A stretch of DNA of 10,305 bases, taken from NCBI GenBank assembly GCA_020848855.1, contig JADLHH010000293.1:1-10305 (forward strand), read 5' to 3'. The DNA comes from Anaerolineae bacterium. GTDB lineage: Bacteria > Chloroflexota > Anaerolineae > Aggregatilineales > Phototrophicaceae. The notes under the pieces were generated by a model. That model searched no databases. It had not been told where the DNA came from and was given only the letters and a program-made list of their open reading frames with translations. Position 1 is the first letter of the stretch. Each line of letters starts with the position of its first letter. Shown one piece after another: positions 1-4,971 of the stretch. The position numbers were made by a program, and so were the translations under genes.

Positions 1-61
1 ACCTTTGGTAAGCCGGGGTGAGGGGCAAACAGAGGCAAAAACCTTTTTCAACACCCTCTCA
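1..61. repeat. End of a palindromic intergenic element cut by the window edge
   Basis: The stretch contains a GGGGTGAGGGG motif (15-25) and ends in TTTTTCAACACCCTC (44-58). The last 15 bases are the exact reverse complement of 4684-4698, which borders the palindromic block at 4699-4850. The simplest reading is that this is the right end of another copy whose left end lies outside the window. No gene is visible here. Family assignment rests only on the shared end and the GGTGAGGGG motif. Confidence 0.55.
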
Positions 62-115
62 GACCCGACCGCCCACAATCCCGCGTTCTGATTGAATATG
101 CAGTTGCCCTGCGAG

Positions 116-619
116 TCAGCCGAGCGGGTATTCCCACGTATAGAAGATGTAGTCCTGCGCCAGCGTGCGCCCGCCCACCTGATGGATGAGCGCGAGTATC
201 TGGGCGCGGTGGTCGGTGGCGTGGTTGATGATCTGCGCCAGGGCTTCCCACAGAATTTGCTTGCGGCGGGCGCTGCCGGTGATGCTGGTGTAGACTAGCG
301 GCTGAACGAGCTGGGCGTCGGTCAGCGCGGCGACGTATGCACGCCAGTCGGCTTCGACTGCATCCCAGCGGACGCGAATCGAGTCGCGGGTGGGGAAATC
401 TTCGGCTTGCAGGAACGGATCGGGGGTTTCGCCGCGCACACGCTGCAGCCAGAGCCACTCCGCGCCCATCGTGTGGACGACCTGCTGATGTACCGAGCCG
501 ACCGAGTAGTCGCACGGGCGCGTGAACTGCTCGTCGCTCAGGTCGGCGACGCAGCCCCACACCTGCCGGTGCTTCCAGTACGTGTAGTCGATCATGCGGC
601 GAAAATAGGCGGCGTTCAT
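116..619 (-). CDS. DinB superfamily protein (putative metal-dependent)
   Basis: This encodes a 167-residue four-helix-bundle protein of the DinB/YfiT type. Family members are cytoplasmic; many bind a divalent metal through three histidines, and some are thiol transferases or hydrolases. In most, including this one, the substrate is unknown. The triad is visible: His49 in a VHTMGAEW stretch, and His133 and His137 in NHATDHRAQ, the hallmark C-terminal helix motif. The length is normal for the family. The start at 619 is preferred because GAGG (625-628) sits 5 bases upstream. An in-frame ATG at 655 would add 12 residues but lacks a ribosome site and lies inside an AGGACTG repeat. The gene stands alone, with the MocR-type gene upstream in the same direction but about 220 bases away. 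Family assignment is firm; function is not. Confidence 0.85.
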   Translation of the reverse strand: MNAAYFRRMIDYTYWKHRQVWGCVADLSDEQFTRPCDYSVGSVHQQVVHTMGAEWLWLQRVRGETPDPFLQAEDFPTRDSIRVRWDAVEADWRAYVAALTDAQLVQPLVYTSITGSARRKQILWEALAQIINHATDHRAQILALIHQVGGRTLAQDYIFYTWEYPLG

Positions 620-624
620 AAATT

Positions 625-628
625 CCTC
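625..628 (-). promoter_or_regulatory. Ribosome binding site that fixes the DinB gene start
   Basis: On the minus strand GAGG lies 5 bases before the ATG at 619. The longer in-frame ATG at 655 has no purine-rich site and sits within repeat DNA, so the shorter reading is favoured. Confidence 0.6.
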
Positions 629-642
629 AAAAGCCACGACTG

Positions 643-663
643 AGGACTGAGCCATGAGGACTG
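643..663. repeat. AGGACTG heptamer repeat, two copies
   Basis: AGGACTG occurs at 643-649 and 657-663 between the DinB gene and the MocR-type gene. Further copies lie at 793-820, 2526-2560 and 2652-2658, so this is an intergenic simple-repeat family and not coding sequence. Confidence 0.7.
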
Positions 664-696
664 AGTTAAAGCAGTTACATGGATGCTGAAGACTTT

Positions 697-796
697 ACTC
701 ATAGATGACCCAAATGGAGATTGCCGTTTTTGTAGGGTCGCAGCGTGCTGCGCCCGACCACCGATCAGGCAGTGTCTATATCGGTCATCTATCAGT
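697..796. repeat. About 100-bp element with 14-bp terminal inverted repeats
   Basis: ACTCATAGATGACC (697-710) and the reverse complement of 783-796 match at 13 of 14 bases, including 10 in a row. Inside lies a second imperfect palindrome headed by GTAGGG (732-737), built around CGCAGC/GCTGCG (739-751). This nested, gene-free arrangement resembles a miniature inverted-repeat element. No clear target duplication was found. Confidence 0.5.
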
Positions 797-820
797 CCTC
801 AGTCCTGATCCCTCAGTCCT
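793..820. repeat. CAGTCCT heptamer repeat, three copies
   Basis: CAGTCCT is present at 793-799, 800-806 and 814-820. These are the reverse complement of the AGGACTG units elsewhere. The cluster sits immediately 3' of the MocR-type gene stop codon. Confidence 0.7.
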
Positions 821-837
821 TGACTCGGCACTCAGCA

Positions 838-2349
838 CTATAAAAGCGTCGAATTTTCAAGCTCAGCATAGTCGCAGGCGAGTTCGCGCCACGCCCGCCC
901 CAGCCGCTTCATGCCCTCTTCGATTTCGGCGGGCTTCTGCGCGGCGAAGTTCAGGCGCAGGAAATGGCTGCCGCCGCCGCCGGTGTAGAACATGTTGCCG
1001 ATGGCGTAGGCGACGCCCATCTGGATTGCCGAGACGTACAGTTCGGCGGCGGTCGGTCCCGATTTGGGCAATTCGACCCACAGATACAGCCCGCCCTGCG
1101 GAACGTTCCAGCGCGAACCGGGCGGCAGATAGCGCGCGGCTGCCGCCAGCGCAATATCGCGGCGGCGGCGCATCTCGCGGTTGTTGCGTTCCAACTGCTG
1201 CGCCAGCACGCCGCGTTCGAGCATCAGGTGAATGGCGCGCTGGTTCAAGCCGGGCGTGGAAATGTCCGCCGCCTGCTTGACCCGCACGATCCGCTCGTAG
1301 TGCGGTCCGTCGGCGATGACGTAGCCGATGCGCAGACCGGGCAGCAGATTCTTGGTGAAGCCGCTGGCGTGAATGACGATGCCGGTCTCGTCCAGCGCCT
1401 TGAGCGGCGGCAGCGATTCGCCCTCGTAGCGGAATTCGTGGTAAACACCGTCTTCGAGGATCGGCACGTTGTATTCGGCGGCGAGGTTGATCAACTGGCG
1501 GCGGCGGTGCAGCGGCATGACCTTGCCGGTCGGGTTCTGGAACGTCGGCATGACGTAGATCAGCTTCGGGTGGTTGTCGATGATGAAATTTTCGAGGATG
1601 TCCAGGCGGATGCCGTCCTCGTCCATACAGATGCCGCGTATCTGCACCCGGCGCGTGCGCACGATGTCGATCATGCCGAGGTAAGTCGGGCTTTCGGTGA
1701 CGATCAGATCGCCATCTGACAGCACCGCCTGCACGATCAGGTCAATCGCCTGCTGAGTCCCGCCGGTGATCAGGATGTGGTCGGTATTGCAGCGGATGCC
1801 GAGCGCGCTGACGTAATCGCGCACGCTGACGCGCAGCGGACCATAGCCCTCGGTGACCTCGTAGACCAGCGCCCGCGCGCCGTCGCGGTCGAGGATGGTG
1901 TTGATGGCGTCGCGCAGGTGCTGCACCGGGAAGAATTCGGCGGACGGCGCGCCGCTGCTCAGGTTGATGACGCCGGGCTTGCGGGCGAGGCGCATCATCT
2001 CGCGGATCGAGCGATCCGGCAGGCTGTTCGATTCGGTGGCGGTGGAATTGGCGGCGGCGGGATGCGGCGTGCTGGGCGGCGGGGCTGCGCCATCCCGGTC
2101 GCCGGCGACGAATGTGCCGCGCCCGGCGTGGGCGCTCAGGTAGCCTTCGGCGCGCAGTTCGGCGTAGGCGTTGACGACGCTGATGCGGCTGATGTTCAAC
2201 TGGCGGGCGAGGTCGCGGCTGGCGGGCAGGCGCGTGCCGGCGGGAAGCGAGCCGCTTTCGACCTGCGCACGAATATGGCGAATGAGCTGGCGATAGATCG
2301 GTTCTTCACTGTCTCGATCCAGCGGGATCGTCAGATTCGTGCTTAACAT
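838..2349 (-). CDS. MocR/PdxR-type regulator: GntR winged helix fused to class I/II aminotransferase
   Basis: The 503-residue protein has the usual MocR two-domain layout. Residues about 10-82 form a GntR winged helix (PIYRQLIRHIRAQVESG, then TRLPASRDLARQLN and GRGTFVAGD). A linker rich in Ala, Pro and Ser follows (about 84-112). The rest is a fold-type I PLP-dependent aminotransferase domain. Visible active-site elements are PTFQNPTG (268-275), the Asp of PILED (Asp300), the Schiff-base lysine in SGFTKNLLPGLR (Lys333), and Arg465 in LRLNF, the likely carboxylate-binding residue. Family members act as PLP-responsive transcription factors (PdxR, GabR), and some are true aminotransferases such as LysN-like 2-aminoadipate enzymes. 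All catalytic residues look intact, so either role is possible. GGAG lies 7 bases before the ATG. The gene is divergent from the HEAT/membrane protein gene, with TTGGACT direct repeats between them that could be its own operator. Confidence 0.93.
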   Translation of the reverse strand: MLSTNLTIPLDRDSEEPIYRQLIRHIRAQVESGSLPAGTRLPASRDLARQLNISRISVVNAYAELRAEGYLSAHAGRGTFVAGDRDGAAPPPSTPHPAAANSTATESNSLPDRSIREMMRLARKPGVINLSSGAPSAEFFPVQHLRDAINTILDRDGARALVYEVTEGYGPLRVSVRDYVSALGIRCNTDHILITGGTQQAIDLIVQAVLSDGDLIVTESPTYLGMIDIVRTRRVQIRGICMDEDGIRLDILENFIIDNHPKLIYVMPTFQNPTGKVMPLHRRRQLINLAAEYNVPILEDGVYHEFRYEGESLPPLKALDETGIVIHASGFTKNLLPGLRIGYVIADGPHYERIVRVKQAADISTPGLNQRAIHLMLERGVLAQQLERNNREMRRRRDIALAAAARYLPPGSRWNVPQGGLYLWVELPKSGPTAAELYVSAIQMGVAYAIGNMFYTGGGGSHFLRLNFAAQKPAEIEEGMKRLGRAWRELACDYAELENSTLL

Positions 2350-2431
2350 GCGGCGCTCCGGCGTCAGTTGTGTGTTGGTGCTGGAAGAAGGAACTCTTCC
2401 TAACCTAACATTGGGTGGTCATCCAGGAATA

Positions 2432-2448
2432 AGTCCAACACAGTCCAA
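2432..2448. promoter_or_regulatory. Candidate MocR operator: AGTCCAA direct repeats 10 bp apart
   Basis: AGTCCAA occurs at 2432-2438 and 2442-2448, one helical turn apart, about 83 bases upstream of the MocR-type start. MocR/GabR/PdxR regulators typically bind direct repeats in the region between themselves and a divergent target. On the minus strand the same bases read TTGGACT and could also supply a -35 element. Function is inferred from position and spacing only. Confidence 0.35.
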
Positions 2449-2484
2449 TGTGGATTAGACGATTCTACCCCCAGAAGCCTTACT

Positions 2485-2512
2485 TTTGCAGAGGGCATAC
2501 ATAGCGTATAGT
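2485..2512 (+). promoter_or_regulatory. Candidate sigma70-type promoter for the HEAT/membrane protein gene
   Basis: TTTGCA (2485-2490) and TATAGT (2507-2512) are separated by 16 bases on the plus strand. Both are near the -35 and -10 consensus. A transcript from here would have a leader of about 170 bases that includes the repeat element at 2552-2660. Confidence 0.4.
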
Positions 2513-2525
2513 TGAAGTACGAATC

Positions 2526-2560
2526 AGGACTGAGGGACGAGGACTGAGGACTGAGGACTG
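2526..2560. repeat. AGGACTG heptamer array
   Basis: AGGACTG is present at 2526-2532 and then as three perfect tandem copies at 2540-2560. A related GGGACG unit fills the gap. Heptanucleotide tandem repeats of this general kind are known from filamentous cyanobacteria (STRR sequences). The sequence matches the copies downstream of the MocR-type gene. Confidence 0.75.
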
Positions 2561-2660
2561 AGAAAAACAGTTAAAAGTTAAAGAGTTAAAAGGTGAAGGT
2601 GGATCGACTACCCCGGTTTCACTTTTAACTTTCAACCCATTGTTTTCTTCTCAGTCCTCA
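2552..2660. repeat. 109-bp palindromic AT-rich intergenic element
   Basis: TGAGGACTGAGAAAAACA (2552-2569) pairs with 2641-2660 on the opposite strand, apart from a 2-base offset. Inside, GTTAAAAGGTGAA (2587-2599) pairs with TTCACTTTTAAC (2619-2630). AGTTAAA-like units repeat at the left side. The whole could fold into one long hairpin in the leader of the HEAT gene. It overlaps the last AGGACTG unit and contains a further CAGTCCT (2652-2658). Confidence 0.55.
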
Positions 2661-2691
2661 TTGAACGCAGCACGGATGGAGCGGACGGCTC

Positions 2692-4032
2692 ATGTTTGAT
2701 ACGCAGCCCAATGCGTTTGAGGAAAAAATCGACCGGATGATCACGCAGCTTGGCGACAAGAACACCGCCAGGCGCCGCGAAGCCGCCGAGTTTCTGGGCG
2801 AAGTCGCCGCTGCCGATGCCGTGCATGACCTGGTGGAAGTGTACCGCAAGGACAAGAGCGCGCAGGTGCGCGCCGCCGCCGCCTATTCGCTGGGGATGTA
2901 CAAAGCGGTCGAGCGGGCGCTGAAGGCAGGTGACGAGGCAAAAGTCGTCGACCTGCTGACCGGCATCGAAAAAGAAGGCAAGATCGGCAAGCGCGCGCCA
3001 ATCGGACGGGCGATACGGATCAACATCGCCCTGGTCGTCGTGCTGATCGTGCTGATCGTGGTCTACTTTTACAGCCCGGATATCGAGGGGCGGCTGTTCG
3101 GCAGCACCCGACCGCGCTCGGAAGTGGTCGCCAGCGTGCTGGAGACATTCACGCTCGTCAAGAACGATACCCGGTCGCTGCAGACCGAACTGCTGGACGT
3201 GATCTCGACGCGCCCGTTAAGCTGCACCGCCTTCTTCAACAACGCGCCGATCTACCGGCTTGACCCGGTGGACGTGCGCGCCTTCCCGGATATCGCCAGC
3301 CTTGTCACCCAGATCAACAGCGCACAGAACAGCCTCGCCAGCGCCAAAGCGCCGTATGACGCCGCTTGCAACGATGGCGCAGCCTTCGGCGCGGCGGAAG
3401 CACAGTCCGCTTTCCAGAGGCTGCTGCCGGCGCTGCAGGCGCTCGACCCGCTGGAAGTCGCGCTCATTCAGGCTGCGGCGGCAGCGCCAACAGCGATCCC
3501 GCCGATGACCGCCCCGACCAACGCTGCCCAGCCCACCACCGCCGGCGCGACGAGCGCGCCCCAAGCCGCCAGCCCCGCGCCGAACGCGACGACCGCCCCG
3601 GCGGCGCAGCCCACCGCCGTGCCGGCAACGCCCGTAGGCGCGAACCCCAAAGCGCACCTATCCGAACTGTTCGGCATCATCCAGGACGTGACGGGGACGT
3701 TCGGGGCGGGCACGCTGCTGGTGCAGTATTGGACCGAGGTGCAGAACTTCGGGCAGACCAACGGCTGCGCGGTACGACCGCCAACCGTGCCCAGCTACGA
3801 TATTTTCATCCCGGAAGCCGACTTCCAGGCATCGCCCGATCTGCGCGACGCCGTGCAGTTGATCACCAGCGGGCTGGCAGCCCTGCGCACCGGCTGGACG
3901 AATTTCCAGTTCGACTGCAACGCGCGCAGTCTGGTGAGTGTGGCGGAAACCCGACTGCAGGACGCGCGCGTTGCGCTGGACGCCTTCACAACCGCCGACC
4001 TGATGCTGCAGGGCATCCAGGCGTCGCCGTAA
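2692..4032 (+). CDS. Membrane-anchored HEAT-repeat protein with duplicated extracytoplasmic domain
   Basis: I do not recognise this 446-residue protein as a whole. Residues about 10-95 are cytoplasmic alpha-helical HEAT-like repeats (ARRREAAEFLGEVAA, then AQVRAAAAYSLG). One membrane helix follows (about 111-127), so the remainder is predicted outside the membrane. The outer part is two homologous domains joined by an Ala/Pro/Thr-rich linker (about 260-317). In copy A Cys178 and Cys226, and in copy B Cys359 and Cys409, occupy matching places. The stretch from the Pro-Asp pair to the second Cys is 27 residues in both, and Ala-Glu follows 9-10 residues after that Cys in both. One disulfide per domain is likely. 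GGAG lies 10 bases before the ATG, slightly far. The gene ends 6 bases from the convergent next gene. HEAT repeats usually bind proteins, so a scaffold or sensor role is possible but unproven. Confidence 0.85.
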   Translation: MFDTQPNAFEEKIDRMITQLGDKNTARRREAAEFLGEVAAADAVHDLVEVYRKDKSAQVRAAAAYSLGMYKAVERALKAGDEAKVVDLLTGIEKEGKIGKRAPIGRAIRINIALVVVLIVLIVVYFYSPDIEGRLFGSTRPRSEVVASVLETFTLVKNDTRSLQTELLDVISTRPLSCTAFFNNAPIYRLDPVDVRAFPDIASLVTQINSAQNSLASAKAPYDAACNDGAAFGAAEAQSAFQRLLPALQALDPLEVALIQAAAAAPTAIPPMTAPTNAAQPTTAGATSAPQAASPAPNATTAPAAQPTAVPATPVGANPKAHLSELFGIIQDVTGTFGAGTLLVQYWTEVQNFGQTNGCAVRPPTVPSYDIFIPEADFQASPDLRDAVQLITSGLAALRTGWTNFQFDCNARSLVSVAETRLQDARVALDAFTTADLMLQGIQASP

Positions 4033-4038
4033 GTCCGG

Positions 4039-4488
4039 TCAGCCGCCCGACAGTTTCACCACGATCCCGGCGATCCGGCGCTCGCGGGTCGCCTGCGCCT
4101 TCGCAGACTCAACCTGCCGGACGTATTCCTTGCGCATGGACGGCGCGAGCGCGTCGAACGCTTCGGTCGCGCCGGGCTGCGCCGCCAGCGCCGCCGCCAG
4201 ATCGTCGGGGACGGTGACGGTGCGCGGCTCAGTATCCAGCTCCAGCGTCACTTCGATTTGATCGCCCGCTTTAACGCCCGCCGCGTCGCGGTTTTCGGCG
4301 CTGAGCGGCAGCATGAAATTCCCATCCATCACGGCGACGGTGCTGCGGTAGGTATAGCCGCCAATCGTCACTTTGACGGGCGGGCGCTTGTGCGAACCCA
4401 GCGCCGCGACCGCTTCCGCCGGAACCGGGATGCCGGTGGCGTTCATATTCGGCTCTTTCCAGACCATCGTTTTGAACGTGGCTTTCAT
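4039..4488 (-). CDS. DUF1905 / YdeI-OmpD-associated family protein
   Basis: The 149-residue protein has two parts. Residues about 2-85 match the DUF1905 fold, a small beta-barrel (GIPVPAEAVAALG, GGYTYRSTVAVMDGNFMLPLS, GVKAGDQIEVTLELD). Residues about 93-147 match the YdeI/OmpD-associated C-terminal helical module, with a core of FDALAPSMRKEYVRQVESAK and RERRIAGIV. This combination is widespread in bacteria. It is often annotated as bacteriocin-protection or OmpD-associated, but its biochemical role is not established. Start 4488 is supported by GAGG at 4496-4499, 7 bases upstream; Met8 and Met15 are weaker alternatives. A promoter with an extended -10 lies just upstream. It converges on the HEAT gene with almost no gap. 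Confidence 0.88.
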   Translation of the reverse strand: MKATFKTMVWKEPNMNATGIPVPAEAVAALGSHKRPPVKVTIGGYTYRSTVAVMDGNFMLPLSAENRDAAGVKAGDQIEVTLELDTEPRTVTVPDDLAAALAAQPGATEAFDALAPSMRKEYVRQVESAKAQATRERRIAGIVVKLSGG

Positions 4489-4527
4489 CGCGCTGCCTCA
4501 TTTCGATTCGCGTGCGAGCTTTGCACA

Positions 4528-4536
4528 AGTATAGCA
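4528..4536 (-). promoter_or_regulatory. Extended -10 promoter candidate for the DUF1905-type gene
   Basis: The minus strand reads TGCTATACT, a TGn extended -10 followed by TATACT, about 40 bases before the start codon. The -35 region (around 4551-4556, TGTTCT) is weak, as expected for extended -10 promoters. Confidence 0.5.
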
Positions 4537-4592
4537 GAGACCGGCTCCCTAGAACAGATGGTCGTATTAGAGGGGCGAAAAAATGGCTGAAC

Positions 4593-4616
4593 CGCCAAGA
4601 CGCCAAGCGCGCCAAG
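4593..4616. repeat. CGCCAAG short tandem repeat, three copies
   Basis: CGCCAAG is present at 4593-4599, 4601-4607 and 4610-4616, with a period of 8 to 9 bases. It is intergenic and of unknown role. Confidence 0.65.
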
Positions 4617-4683
4617 AGAAAGACCGGTGCATCCAGTGTGCGCCCCTTTTGCCTAGAGCAAGACGTGTGTACGGGCACGATAT

Positions 4684-4850
4684 GAGGGTGTTGAAAAACC
4701 CCTCACCCTGCTCACATTCGTGAGCTGTCCCTCGCCCCGTTTACGTGGGCGAGGGACAAAAACCGTTCTTCTCCCCTCGCCCCGCTTGCGTAACGTGACC
4801 GCAGGTCACGCGAGAGGGGAAGGCAACCGCAGGTTGCACGGGGTGAGGGG
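4684..4850. repeat. Palindromic intergenic element with GCA-triloop hairpins (copy 1)
   Basis: The left end GAGGGTGTTGAAAAA (4684-4698) matches the inverted end at 44-58. The core is bounded by CCCCTCACCC (4699-4708) and its exact inverse GGGTGAGGGG (4841-4850). Inside are a perfect 11-bp stem (4727-4737 with 4747-4757), CGTGACC-GCA-GGTCACG (4794-4810) and GCAACC-GCA-GGTTGC (4823-4837). The order of motifs matches a second copy at 8412-8566, so this is a repeat family and not a lone terminator. The transcript could still fold and stop transcription. Confidence 0.75.
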
Positions 4851-4893
4851 GAATAGTGGCATCACCTCGCAATTCCCCACTCCCTCTAAAATC

Positions 4894-4947
4894 CTTAGCG
4901 TAGCTAAGTAAATACTAACCCGCTATACTTAGCGGACTGGCTTAGCG
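4894..4947 (+). promoter_or_regulatory. CTTAGCG repeats and candidate promoter upstream of the GT-C-like gene
   Basis: CTTAGCG occurs at 4894-4900, 4928-4934 and 4941-4947. The first copy is part of CTTAGC-GTA-GCTAAG, a 6-bp inverted repeat. Between copies lies TATACT (4924-4929), a good -10 hexamer about 43 bases before the start codon, with no clear -35. The repeats overlapping the promoter could be a regulator site. This is inferred from position only. Confidence 0.35.
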
Positions 4948-4971
4948 CATACCTGAATACACGAGTGCTTC

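Larger units (their letters stand above)
2350..2691. other. Divergent intergenic region between the MocR-type gene and the HEAT gene
   Basis: These 342 bases hold no gene. From left to right I see candidate operator repeats (2432-2448), a candidate plus-strand promoter (2485-2512), a heptamer cluster (2526-2560) and a palindromic AT-rich element (2552-2660). Each is listed separately. Confidence 0.7.
4489..4971. other. Repeat-rich intergenic region
   Basis: These 483 bases separate the divergent DUF1905-type gene and GT-C-like gene. They contain a minus-strand promoter candidate, three CGCCAAG repeats, a palindromic block (4684-4850), and CTTAGCG repeats with a candidate promoter near 4894-4947. 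No open reading frame here looks like a gene. Confidence 0.7.

Noticed and set aside
964..1719. A 251-codon plus-strand frame opposite the MocR-type gene
   Set aside because: It is antisense to a gene with complete conserved motifs and its product has the composition of a high-GC shadow frame.
4593..4616. CGCCAAG tandem copies as a possible CRISPR or iteron array
   Set aside because: Units are only 7 bases with 1-2 base spacing, far too short for CRISPR repeats and spacers, and no replication gene is nearby.
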